From Hyphomonas sp. BRH_c22 (lineage in GTDB: Bacteria; Pseudomonadota; Alphaproteobacteria; Caulobacterales; Hyphomonadaceae), in NCBI RefSeq assembly GCF_000961795.1, contig NZ_LADU01000139.1, forward strand, positions 32,228 to 96,227: 64,000 nt of DNA. Direction: 5' to 3'. Every line of letters starts with the position of its first letter. The first letter of the stretch is position 1. The notes beneath the pieces were generated by a model that was not told the DNA's origin, ran no database searches, and was given only the letters and a program-made list of their open reading frames with translations. The translations under genes and the position numbers were made by a program. Of this stretch, positions 35,042 to 43,643 are shown one piece after another.

Positions 35042-35412
35042 TTTCAGGACTGGCCGGCCTCGTCCAGGTCACACGGCTTGAGACGGGGACAAGGGGGCCG
35101 GAGCGCGGGGCGCGGAAATGGAAGGAACTGAACGGGCTGACGATCAGGGACACACTGCGAGACCCGGAGACGGTGAGATTTTTCCGCCCTGTCCGAATGA
35201 ACCCCTCCCTTTGCTGGCACCAATGCACAAGACAAGCCTGCGAGAGAAGCCGCCCGATGCCGGGCACCGGAGGATTTCCATTCCGCCTGAACAGGAGACT
35301 GAACCCTCAGGCGGCGTCCGGGTCTGCGGAGGCCCCGGCGTCTGGCTGGAAAGTCTCTCGTCCACCTTCAAACAGGCCTGCAATCCGTGCCCATGCATCG
35401 TCAGATACGCGT

Positions 35413-35889
35413 TCATGTGCGCACCTCGAGACGGGAGAGCGCTGCACAGAGGCGATGCGCAGCCCGCAGGCCGATCACGATGGCGTCGGCATGAAGCTCA
35501 TCTGCAGCCTCCGTCAGGTGTGCATTATCCGATCCGGGATAATTGGCTTCGACACCCCAGAGGCTGATCGCGTGCTCGTCCAGTATGACACCGTCCAGTG
35601 ATACCGAGAGGACGATACCGCAATAGAACCAGTCATCCCGCCGCCATGCCTTCATGATCGCCTCGGCTTCGGCCTGCGCCTTGGCAAAGCGTTCCCGGAA
35701 ATTGTTTCCGGGGCCGATGAACCCCGGCGCATCCTTGTAAAGGGATGGCCAGAATCCGTCCTGGCGCTGGTCAGGCGCATCCGGGCAATCGTCGCGCACA
35801 ATGCGCGCGACGATCCGGAACCCGTCCTGTTCGCAAGCGATGCAATCGCCCTCGCATACGAATGTGTCAAAGCGTTCTGTGAAAGCCAT
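35413..35889 (-). CDS. Conserved mobile-element protein of unknown function next to ardA
   Basis: A 158-residue soluble, Asp/Cys-containing protein (FDTFVCEGDCIACEQDGFRI; RDDCPDAPDQRQDGFWPSLY; MKAWRRDDWFYCGIVLSVSL) that I recall as a recurrent companion of ArdA and DUF736 on alphaproteobacterial plasmids, without assigned function. It ends in a helical ELHADAIVIGLRAAHRLCAA. It follows ardA by two bases, so the two are co-expressed, and an anti-restriction or establishment role is inferred. Confidence 0.7.
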   Translation of the reverse strand: MAFTERFDTFVCEGDCIACEQDGFRIVARIVRDDCPDAPDQRQDGFWPSLYKDAPGFIGPGNNFRERFAKAQAEAEAIMKAWRRDDWFYCGIVLSVSLDGVILDEHAISLWGVEANYPGSDNAHLTEAADELHADAIVIGLRAAHRLCAALSRLEVRT

Positions 35890-35891
35890 GA

Positions 35892-36458
35892 TCAGCGGCT
35901 CCAGAACACGTGGACTTCATCAAAGCCCGTCTGGAACACCATGATCTCGCCATTGAGCGCCATGTCGCGGGCGAGCGCCGTCCAGTCGATGTAATAGTCG
36001 AGCGAAGCGGGGATCTCAGTACCGGTCTCCCGTACAAATTCTTCGGCAAAGTCTGCAGCGCTGCGGTATTCTCCGGCATAGTCCTCGAACGCGACCTCTG
36101 CCTGCTCAAGGTCATCGCCGAACTGGCTGTAAAGCTTCGCGCCCAGTTCGCCGTGTTCTTCGATGAAGGCTGCAAGCTCGCACACAGTGTCGAAGCTCGC
36201 CCATTCGGAAATCCGGCAGCCATGGAAGTTCTCGTAATCGTGGATCGCCCATTCTTCGGCGTCTGGTTCGGGCGACGCGGCGAGCATGCCGCGCACCTGT
36301 TCCGAAACCTCGTCCGGGTTGGTGACATCGATCCATGCCCCGTGCAGGCGGCCATTATTGTAGGCGGCAAGGCAGGCCACGTAGATGCGGGGACGGCTAG
36401 GTGCGTCGAGCGCGGAAGCTGGTCCAGCGTGATCATCGGATGTGAATTGGTCAGTCAT
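35892..36458 (-). CDS. ardA: Antirestriction protein ArdA
   Basis: ArdA is an acidic DNA mimic that blocks type I restriction enzymes when an element enters a new cell. The product has RIYVACLAAYNNGRLHGAWI, EEWAIHDYENFHGCRISEWA, ELAAFIEEHGELGAKLYSQF and FEDYAGEYRSAADFAEEFVR, all family features, with many Asp/Glu residues. ATG 36,458 has an AAGGAG box seven bases upstream; the frame runs 13 codons further. It is notable that the same island carries a full type I restriction system 550 bases away. The 36,459-36,814 interval has no gene but includes a GC hairpin near 36,610. Confidence 0.92.
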   Translation of the reverse strand: MTDQFTSDDHAGPASALDAPSRPRIYVACLAAYNNGRLHGAWIDVTNPDEVSEQVRGMLAASPEPDAEEWAIHDYENFHGCRISEWASFDTVCELAAFIEEHGELGAKLYSQFGDDLEQAEVAFEDYAGEYRSAADFAEEFVRETGTEIPASLDYYIDWTALARDMALNGEIMVFQTGFDEVHVFWSR

Positions 36459-36814
36459 GTCAGTCTCCTTTGCGCCGCCAGGCTTTCTTTCCCGCATCAG
36501 GCGGGGGTGGGCGGCGAAAAGGTGCTCAGCCGGAGCGTGACAGGGCGCCGCGCAAGGGGATGGCCGTAGGTAGGAAGCCTAAAGACGCTCGCGCACGACA
36601 AAGCCCCGCCCCCTTGTGCGGGGACCGCGCTCTGGCAGACGTACCGTCCGCCCACTTCCGACTGCTTGGGAGAGATATTGAGGCGGGCGATACCTGGCTG
36701 GCATGACGAGGCCTCCCCCTACTTTTGCGTGCATTGGCGAAGATTAAGCGTTGAACCACTTCCCGATTCTGCCTAATTTTCTCAAATGCGCCTATTTCGG
36801 CATGAGGGGCGGCC

Positions 36815-37012
36815 ATGGAAACCGACATTCTGACCATCAAGGAAGTGGCGGAATATCTACGCATTACGGAGAAAACAGCCTATCGGCTGGCCTCCGAGCA
36901 GAAGATACCGGCATTCAAGGTCGGCGGTTCCTGGCGATTCCGAAAAAGCGAGATCGACGCATGGATCGATGAAGATGCGCGCAAGCGAAATAATAGGAAC
37001 AAGACGACATGA
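36815..37012 (+). CDS. Small excisionase-type HTH protein heading the type I R-M operon
   Basis: A 65-residue protein that is almost entirely one helix-turn-helix_17 domain: TIKEVAEYLRITEKTAYRLA, EQKIPAFKVGGSWRFRKSEI and DAWIDE. Its stop overlaps the hsdM start (ATGA), so it is translated with the restriction genes and may regulate them, although such domains also serve as excisionases. No partner recombinase is adjacent. Confidence 0.8.
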   Translation: METDILTIKEVAEYLRITEKTAYRLASEQKIPAFKVGGSWRFRKSEIDAWIDEDARKRNNRNKTT

Positions 37013-39039
37013 CGGCCAACACCTCGCCTGACATCAAATCGCTCAGCGGGTTTGTCTGGTCCATCGCCGAAATCCTTCGCGGCGATTTCAAGCAATCTGA
37101 GTATGGTAAAGTCATTCTGCCTTTCGTGGTAATGCGCCGTCTGGACTGTATCCTGGAGCCGACCAAGGCAGCGGTGCTCGCCGCCCACAAATCGCTGCCC
37201 AAGGGCGTCGATGAAGAGACACAGGACATGATCTTGTTCGGCGCGGCCGGCGACGGGATCAAGGTCTACAACACGTCAGAGCTTACCTTTGACAAGCTGC
37301 GCGGACAGGACGCCCGGCAGCTGCATGCGAACCTTATCGACTATATCCGCTGTTTCTCGCCCAATGTGCGCGACATCTTTCTTGAGAAGTTCCTCTTCAC
37401 GGAACAGTTGAAGCGTCTGAATGATGGCAAAATCCTCTGGCAGGTCTTTGAGCGATTCTGCGAGATCGACCTTCACCCGGATACTGTCTCCAACATTGAG
37501 ATGGGCTATTTGTTCGAAGAGCTGATCCGGCGGTTTTCGGAAATCTCAAATGAGACGGCGGGGGAGCATTTCACGCCCCGCGAGGTGATCCGGCTGATTG
37601 TCGAACTGCTGATCGCCAACGACGACACCAAGCTGCACCGGCGCGGCATCATCAGGCAGATTTACGACCCGGCCTGCGGCACAGGCGGCATGCTCGCCCT
37701 CGCCGAGGAAGCCTTGAAGCGGTTCAACGATTCGATCCGCGTCGAGCTATTCGGGCAGGAGCTCAACGGCGAGTCCTTTGGCATCTGCAAGTCGGACATG
37801 CTGGTCACCGGTCACAATCCCGATCAGATCGCCTTCGGCAATACTCTGACCGATGATGCGCACGGCAACCGCAAGTTCCACTACATGCTGTCCAATCCGC
37901 CTTATGGGGTTGACTGGAAGAAGTACCAGGACCCGATCAAGGCCGAAGCCGCCAATCTCGGGCATGCCGGGCGGTTCGGTGCGGGCACCCCGCGTATTTC
38001 CGACGGCCAGCTCCTCTTCCTGCAGCATATGATTTCCAAGATGCGTGATGACGAGGACGGCTCTCGCATCGGCATCGTCATGAACGGCTCGCCGCTCTTC
38101 ACGGGCGGCGCCGGGTCCGGGGAAAGCGAGATCCGTCGCTGGATGCTGGAGAATGACTGGGTCGAGGCGATTGTCGCCCTTCCGACAGACCTTTTCTACA
38201 ATACAGGCATCCAGACCTATGTCTGGCTCCTGACCAATCGCAAGCCGAAGGCGCGCGAGGGCAAGGTCCAGCTGATCGACGCGTCGGGCGAGCGCTTCTG
38301 GACCGGCATGCGCAAATCACTCGGCTCCAAGCGACGGGAAATCCCCGAAACGGCGCGCGACCAGATTGTCCGGCTCTATGCCGACTTCCTGAATGGGGAA
38401 AGCGGCGCAGGCAAGGTCGCCAAGATCTTTGACACGACGGATTTCGGCTACCGGGAAATCAGGGTCGAGCGCCCGCTCAAACTTCGGTTCGACATAACGC
38501 CGGAGACATTGGATGTGCTAAAATCTCAGAAGGCGTTCGAAAGGCTCAATTCAGCCGATCAAGACGCGATTCTGGCCGCAATCGCCGGCGCCCTCTCGGA
38601 CAAGAGCTTCATGGACCGCGCCGCCTTCCTGAAGGGTCTGAAAAAGGCGTTGAAATCCGCTGATGTGAACGCCGGAGCGCCCGTCATAAAAGCGATTATC
38701 GAAGCGCTCGGATCGCGCGATGAGACCGCAGAAATCTGCCGGGACAAGGATGGAAATCCGGAACCTGACACCCGACTTCGCGACCATGAGCTCGTGCCCT
38801 TGAAAGAGGAGTGGCACACCTATTTTGCGAGGGAAGTCAAACCCTTCGCGCCGGACGCCTGGGTCGACGAGACCTACGTCGACGACGCCGACAAGCAGGT
38901 TGGACGGGTTGGCTATGAGATCAATTTCAACCGCTATTTCTACACCTACACTCCGCCGCGCCCTCTCGAAGAGATCGACGGCGAGCTCAAGACGCTGGAA
39001 GCCGAAATCGCGGCCCTCCTCAAGGAGGTGGTGACGTGA
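37009..39039 (+). CDS. hsdM: Type I restriction-modification methyltransferase subunit HsdM
   Basis: The N6-adenine methylase subunit. The SAM-binding motif DPACGTGGM is at about residues 221-229 and the catalytic NPPYGVDW at about 295; GEHFTPREVIRLIVELL marks the start of the methylase domain and an HsdM N-terminal helical domain (LSGFVWSIAEILRGDFKQSE) precedes it. The C-terminal ~200 residues form a long tail that is typical for one HsdM subgroup. With HsdS it methylates host DNA; with HsdR it restricts foreign DNA. hsdS is displaced 1.1 kb downstream by an inserted abi gene. Confidence 0.95.
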   Translation: MTANTSPDIKSLSGFVWSIAEILRGDFKQSEYGKVILPFVVMRRLDCILEPTKAAVLAAHKSLPKGVDEETQDMILFGAAGDGIKVYNTSELTFDKLRGQDARQLHANLIDYIRCFSPNVRDIFLEKFLFTEQLKRLNDGKILWQVFERFCEIDLHPDTVSNIEMGYLFEELIRRFSEISNETAGEHFTPREVIRLIVELLIANDDTKLHRRGIIRQIYDPACGTGGMLALAEEALKRFNDSIRVELFGQELNGESFGICKSDMLVTGHNPDQIAFGNTLTDDAHGNRKFHYMLSNPPYGVDWKKYQDPIKAEAANLGHAGRFGAGTPRISDGQLLFLQHMISKMRDDEDGSRIGIVMNGSPLFTGGAGSGESEIRRWMLENDWVEAIVALPTDLFYNTGIQTYVWLLTNRKPKAREGKVQLIDASGERFWTGMRKSLGSKRREIPETARDQIVRLYADFLNGESGAGKVAKIFDTTDFGYREIRVERPLKLRFDITPETLDVLKSQKAFERLNSADQDAILAAIAGALSDKSFMDRAAFLKGLKKALKSADVNAGAPVIKAIIEALGSRDETAEICRDKDGNPEPDTRLRDHELVPLKEEWHTYFAREVKPFAPDAWVDETYVDDADKQVGRVGYEINFNRYFYTYTPPRPLEEIDGELKTLEAEIAALLKEVVT

Positions 39040-39067
39040 GGTCACGCAAATTTGATGCTCAGGGTTA

Positions 39068-39172
39068 TTGCCATGTTAAGCAGGTTGGGACATATATCAA
39101 CTCAATAAGACCCGCCACGCCTCGGGCGGAGCTTCGGCTCCGCACTGCGCACCCTGGCGGGTTTCTTCGTTT
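39068..39172 (+). ncRNA. Candidate structured small RNA with its own promoter upstream of abiF
   Basis: A promoter-like pair, TTGCCA (39,068-39,073) and CATATA (39,091-39,096), has 17-base spacing. It would start a transcript near 39,103. This folds as an outer stem ACCCGCCA/TGGCGGGT (39,110-39,117 with 39,155-39,162) enclosing GCGGAGC-TTCG-GCTCCGC (39,126-39,143), a seven-base-pair stem with a stable UUCG loop. A T-rich run (TTTCTTCGTTTT) follows the outer stem, so the RNA would end as an intrinsic terminator about 33 bases before abiF. AbiF-type HEPN proteins have been reported with a conserved upstream noncoding RNA; identity with that family is inferred from position and structure. Confidence 0.6.
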
Positions 39173-39205
39173 TAGGGCCTTGTTTTCATTGAAAGCGGTG
39201 CGCGC

Positions 39206-40114
39206 ATGAAATTCGCCAAGCCCGCCCTTTCCATTGCTGACCAGATCGCCCTGATCGAGCGCCGGGGCATGGCCGTGCCCGACCGCGCGCGGGCGGAGCA
39301 CTATCTGCGTCATATCAGCTATTACAGGCTCCGTGCGTATTGGCTGCCCTTTGAAACCGCAGCCGAAGCCGATGGCGACCACGCTTTCAGAAATGGCGCG
39401 AGCTTCGACGACGCCGTCGCCCTCTATGTCTTCGACCGCCAGCTTCGATTGCATGTCATGGACGCGGTGGAACGGATCGAGGTCTCGCTGCGAGGCGCTT
39501 GGGCGCACCATCTCGCCGTCAAGTACGAACCGCATGGCTATATCGACGGCACCCTGTATGGACGCCAAGACCACTACGCTAAAGCGCTCGCCAGCCTGAT
39601 CAGCGAAATCGAGCGCTCCCGCGATACGTTCATCGAACACTATCGCGCGAAGTATGACGATCCGGAATTGCCGCCCATCTGGATGGCGGCGGAGGTCATG
39701 TCGCTTGGTCAGCTGTCGAAATGGCTCGGCAATCTGAAACTCAGGGCGGACCGTCAGGCCATTGCGAAGCCCTATGGGCTGGACGAGAAAGTGCTCATCT
39801 CGCTCGCCCACCATCTCGCCCATGTGCGCAATATCTGCGCCCATCATGGCCGCCTCTGGAACAAGCAGTTCACGGTGACGATGAAGCTGCCCCAGTCGCC
39901 CGGCGCATTGAAGCTCGCCATGAACGCGGGCGCAAGCCGCCGCCTCTACAATACGCTCGCCACCATCGGCTATCTCATCGGCATTATCGCCCCCGGTTCA
40001 GACTGGCGGCGAAAGCTCATCACGCTGATAGATGAAACCCCACTCGCCGACACCGCTGCTATGGGTTTCCCCGCAAACTGGCAGCAGATGCCGGCCTGGA
40101 GGGTAGCCGCATGA
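39206..40114 (+). CDS. Abi_2/AbiF-family abortive infection protein (HEPN RNase-like)
   Basis: The 302-residue protein follows the Abi_2 (AbiD/AbiF) family: LSIADQIALIERRGMAVPD, HYLRHISYYRLRAYWLPFE and FDRQLRLHVMDAVERIEVSL near the start. The HEPN ribonuclease motif R-x4-H appears as RNICAH (Arg208-His213) followed by a second His and GRLWN. Members cause growth arrest on phage infection, and the related AbiF group is proposed as the evolutionary source of Cas13. It sits inside a type I R-M operon between hsdM and hsdS, overlapping hsdS by four bases, and is preceded by a structured RNA candidate. Confidence 0.85.
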   Translation: MKFAKPALSIADQIALIERRGMAVPDRARAEHYLRHISYYRLRAYWLPFETAAEADGDHAFRNGASFDDAVALYVFDRQLRLHVMDAVERIEVSLRGAWAHHLAVKYEPHGYIDGTLYGRQDHYAKALASLISEIERSRDTFIEHYRAKYDDPELPPIWMAAEVMSLGQLSKWLGNLKLRADRQAIAKPYGLDEKVLISLAHHLAHVRNICAHHGRLWNKQFTVTMKLPQSPGALKLAMNAGASRRLYNTLATIGYLIGIIAPGSDWRRKLITLIDETPLADTAAMGFPANWQQMPAWRVAA

Positions 40115-41424
40115 CTTCGCTACCTTTCCTCGAACAGTTCGCGGCAACGTACAAATGGGCGTCGCTGCCAGCAAAGCGAATCTTTCGATACGCCAAAGAA
40201 CCGAACGCTGGCATGAAAGAAAATCACAGGCTCGCCTTAACACTTTCAGGCGTCATAGATCGGTCATTGGACGACATCGAAGGTCTGCAATCTTCCGATT
40301 ATTCAACATATCAAATATTTGAATCCGATGATTTAGTTTTTAAGCTCATCGATCTTGAAAACATCAGGACAAGCAGAGTGGGCTACGTGCCTCGGCGTGG
40401 AATTATGAGCCCCGCCTATATCCGTCTTGTGAAAAATTCCGCCGAGGCTGCGTCGAAGTTTTATTATTGGTTTTTTTATGCGGCATATATCAACAACATT
40501 TTCAACGGCATGGGCGGCGGCGTAAGGCAAAATCTTACGCCTTCAGATTTGCTGCAATTCCCGGTCCCACTTCCCAACCGGGAGACACAGCGCGCCATCG
40601 CCGACTTCCTCGACCGCGAAACCGCCCGCATCGACCAGTTGGTGGAGAAGAAGCAGGCGCTTGTTGCGGCACTGAAACAGAAGATTACAGATATCGCTGA
40701 TCTCTTGGCCACTGGGGCGGAAGACCCGCACCGCGCACGAACATCGGTCGATAGTCCATGGCTTTCAGAGATACCGACTGACTGGCAACTCGTTCGCGCG
40801 AAATTCTTGTTCGAAGAAATGAAGCGTCCTGTCGAAGTAGAAGATGAGGTCATCACGGCGTTCCGCGATGGTCAGGTTTGCCTGCGTTCTCGACGCCGGA
40901 CTGAAGGATACACATTTGCCGAATTGGAAGTCGGCTATCAGCACATCTGCAAAGGCGATCTCGTCATCCACACTATGGATGCTTTTGCGGGAGCTATCGG
41001 CGTCTCGGAAGACGATGGTAAGTCGACGGGTGAGTATGCCGTTTGCAGACCGCGCAGCGAGGGAGTCATTCCAAAATTCTACGCCTACGCCCTAAGGTGC
41101 ATGGCCCGCCGCAACTACATATTCGTGCTTTGTCCGTCCGTTCGTGAGAGAGCACCACGGTTCAGATTTGTTAGATTTGCTCCAGTATTCCTGCCAGTGC
41201 CGGCCAGAGAAGAGCAACTCGCAATCGTATCACGCATCGAAAGCGAAACCGCCCAGCTCAGAGCGGTTCAAGGCAAAACTTTAGAATCCATCGACCGCCT
41301 GCGCGAATACCGCGCGGCCCTCATCACCGCCGCCGTAACCGGCCAGATCGATGTTTCCGAATACACCCGCAAGGGAGAAACAGACCGGCGCCTCGACGCC
41401 ATCGAATCGGAGATGCGCGCATGA
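40111..41424 (+). CDS. hsdS: Type I restriction specificity subunit HsdS
   Basis: HsdS reads the bipartite target sequence. Two target-recognition domains (about residues 1-165 and 215-360) are each followed by the conserved coiled-coil spacer: RETQRAIADFLDRETARIDQ and REEQLAIVSRIESETAQLRA, the second ending in the usual RLREYRAALITAAVTGQIDV. Complete at 437 residues. Coupled by four-base overlaps to abiF upstream and the DUF262 gene downstream. The local AT content in the first recognition domain is higher than in its neighbours, consistent with domain swapping. Confidence 0.93.
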   Translation: MTSLPFLEQFAATYKWASLPAKRIFRYAKEPNAGMKENHRLALTLSGVIDRSLDDIEGLQSSDYSTYQIFESDDLVFKLIDLENIRTSRVGYVPRRGIMSPAYIRLVKNSAEAASKFYYWFFYAAYINNIFNGMGGGVRQNLTPSDLLQFPVPLPNRETQRAIADFLDRETARIDQLVEKKQALVAALKQKITDIADLLATGAEDPHRARTSVDSPWLSEIPTDWQLVRAKFLFEEMKRPVEVEDEVITAFRDGQVCLRSRRRTEGYTFAELEVGYQHICKGDLVIHTMDAFAGAIGVSEDDGKSTGEYAVCRPRSEGVIPKFYAYALRCMARRNYIFVLCPSVRERAPRFRFVRFAPVFLPVPAREEQLAIVSRIESETAQLRAVQGKTLESIDRLREYRAALITAAVTGQIDVSEYTRKGETDRRLDAIESEMRA

Positions 41425-43643
41425 AAGACGCTCAGAAACCAGACCATGTCAGCCTCAACACGCTGATTGGGCGCATACGCGAAGGCCGGTTCGTGATCCC
41501 GGACTTCCAGCGTGAATTCGAATGGGCGCCCTGGGACATTCGCGACCTGATGCGGTCCATATTCTCGGACTATTATATCGGCAGCCTTCTACTCTGGAAG
41601 GCGAAAGACCAGAATATCAAGCTGCTCGCCTGCGAAGGCCTCTATGGCTACGCGGGCGGCGGCTCGCCCGAATACATCGTTCTTGACGGCCAGCAGCGCC
41701 TCACGGCGATGCATTATGCTTTCCTTGCGCCCGACATGCCTCTGCCGAACCGCAAGAAGCTCGCAATCTACTATATACAGATTGACAAGTTCATGGCCGG
41801 CGAAACCGATGATGCGTTCGGTTACGAATGGATGTCGCAAAAGAGCTCAACCCTGCTGTCGACGCCCGAGCTTCAATTCGAACGAAACATCTTTCCATTG
41901 AGCGTTATTAGTGAAGGGGGTTACGAACTTTTTGAGTGGGCAGAGGCATATGGCAAGTACTGGCAGCGCCGAGCGGATGAAGCGACCGACGAGCAAGGCC
42001 GACAAGTCGCTTTGCAAAATGCGTCCAACGCGAAGCCCTTTGGAAAAGACATCAACGACACTCTAACGAATTATCAGATTTCCCATGTCGAACTCGACAA
42101 GGAGATCGGTGTCGAGAAGGTCTGTGACATCTTCACACAGATCAACAGCAAAGGCATTCAGCTCGACGTGTTCGACCTGCTGAACGCTCTGATGAAGCCA
42201 AAGGACATCCAGCTCAAGCACATGTACCGCGAGGCGCGGGACCGGCTAGGCTTTGTCGAAACGCCGAAAATGAATGTCTACATCCTGCAGGTGATGTCGA
42301 TCCTGCGGCAAAGCTATTGCTCACCGAAATATCTCTACTTCCTACAGCCCGGTGTCGAGAAGCCAGTTCGGTTGCCGGACGGCACGCGCAGGCAAGACAT
42401 TCTCGTCGCGGACAGTTCAGAATTCGTCACGCTCTGGAACCAGGCGGTCGATGCGCTGGAACGGGTGATCGCGCTGCTTCGTCATCCTCAGGAATACGGC
42501 GCGGTCGGCCAAGCCTACATTCCGTATGCGTCGATCGTTCCGGCTTTTGCAGCAATCAATACGCTCGTCAGCTTACAACCTGCGAAGCGCCAACTCTCTG
42601 CGAGACGCAAAGTCCGCCTATGGTATTGGGCGTCAGTGTTCCTCTCCCGGTACTCGAGTTCGGTCGAGTCGACTGCAGCGAGGGACTTCACCGCCATGCG
42701 CGAATGGCTGGCCAATGAAGAAGCCAAGCCCGACCTGATCGACGAATTTGCCCTATCATACCGGTCCATAGATATGCGCAGCGAAGTGAAACGCGGCTCG
42801 TCGATTTACAGCGCCATCTTCAATTTGTTCGTTTTGGCGGGCGCACGAGACTGGATGAGCGGTGACGTTCCGCCTTATGGTGATCTTGATGACCATCACA
42901 TCGTTCCGGCCTGGTGGGGACGTGACAATAAGGTTGGCCCAGCTATCAATTCCATTCTCAATCGTTCTCCGCTGACTAGCGATACCAACAGAAACGTCAT
43001 TCGCGAGAAGCTTCCAAACGAGTACCTTCCAGAACTGATCGCCGAAAACGGAGAGGCGGCAGTTCTCGCGATCCTTGAGTCTCATTTCATTAGCAAGACG
43101 GCTCTAGACATCTTGCTGAGGCCCTCTTTCACGCCGGACGATTACGAAGATTTTATCTCTGAACGTCACCGGACGCTACTCGACGGTATCGATAACCTTC
43201 TAATAAAGGAACGCCTCGATCTACCTGCCAATTTGCGCGCACTCGACGCGTCCATTGAGGAAATCGAGCTGGCGCTTCGGCAGGTGATTGTCGATTCTGT
43301 CCAAAATGATCCGGCAGTTCTGCCCCCGCACCTTCTTGCCAATGTACAAGATCGCATCCAACGGGCGCTTAGGAAAAACGCCGCCCTGAGCGCTGACCGG
43401 TTCGGCAAAGCCGACGGCGTGCTCGAACATTTCGATCTGCGCGAAGTCCAGGACACAATCCTGTCAAAAGGGCTTTGGGAGCGCTTTGCTGAGCGTTTCA
43501 AAAGCAAGGAAGCGCTTGGCCAGAAATTCTCTCAACTCGCCGATTTGCGTAACAGCATTCGCCATAGCAGAACCGTTGATGAGGTAACGCTCAAAGAGGG
43601 CGAAGCCAGCGTGCTTTGGTTCAGAAAGGTGCTCGCTGCATGA
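41421..43643 (+). CDS. DUF262-HNH-HEPN fusion protein inside the type I R-M operon
   Basis: A 740-residue multidomain protein. The N-terminal DUF262 (ParB/GmrS-like) domain carries VIPDFQREFEW (about residues 25-35) and VLDGQQRLT (about 87-95), the nucleotide-binding motifs shared with GmrSD. At about residues 489-520 an HNH-type nuclease follows: DDHHIVPAWW, then NSILNRSPL. The C-terminus has a HEPN motif, LRNSIRH (Arg710-His715), as in Swt1-like proteins. GmrSD-type enzymes attack modified phage DNA, so it would complement the HsdR that follows. It overlaps hsdS by four bases and hsdR by four bases. The HEPN call is by motif only. Confidence 0.82.
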   Translation: MKDAQKPDHVSLNTLIGRIREGRFVIPDFQREFEWAPWDIRDLMRSIFSDYYIGSLLLWKAKDQNIKLLACEGLYGYAGGGSPEYIVLDGQQRLTAMHYAFLAPDMPLPNRKKLAIYYIQIDKFMAGETDDAFGYEWMSQKSSTLLSTPELQFERNIFPLSVISEGGYELFEWAEAYGKYWQRRADEATDEQGRQVALQNASNAKPFGKDINDTLTNYQISHVELDKEIGVEKVCDIFTQINSKGIQLDVFDLLNALMKPKDIQLKHMYREARDRLGFVETPKMNVYILQVMSILRQSYCSPKYLYFLQPGVEKPVRLPDGTRRQDILVADSSEFVTLWNQAVDALERVIALLRHPQEYGAVGQAYIPYASIVPAFAAINTLVSLQPAKRQLSARRKVRLWYWASVFLSRYSSSVESTAARDFTAMREWLANEEAKPDLIDEFALSYRSIDMRSEVKRGSSIYSAIFNLFVLAGARDWMSGDVPPYGDLDDHHIVPAWWGRDNKVGPAINSILNRSPLTSDTNRNVIREKLPNEYLPELIAENGEAAVLAILESHFISKTALDILLRPSFTPDDYEDFISERHRTLLDGIDNLLIKERLDLPANLRALDASIEEIELALRQVIVDSVQNDPAVLPPHLLANVQDRIQRALRKNAALSADRFGKADGVLEHFDLREVQDTILSKGLWERFAERFKSKEALGQKFSQLADLRNSIRHSRTVDEVTLKEGEASVLWFRKVLAA

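Noticed and set aside
34788..35267. Minus-strand 159-residue open frame upstream of DUF736
   Set aside because: It overlaps the DUF736 start and the large inverted repeat, is Arg/Pro/Ser-rich as expected of GC-rich noncoding sequence, and has no ribosome-binding site or family motif.
35118..35567. Plus-strand 149-residue frame
   Set aside because: Overlaps the 3' end of a better supported minus-strand gene; composition is that of an antisense reading.
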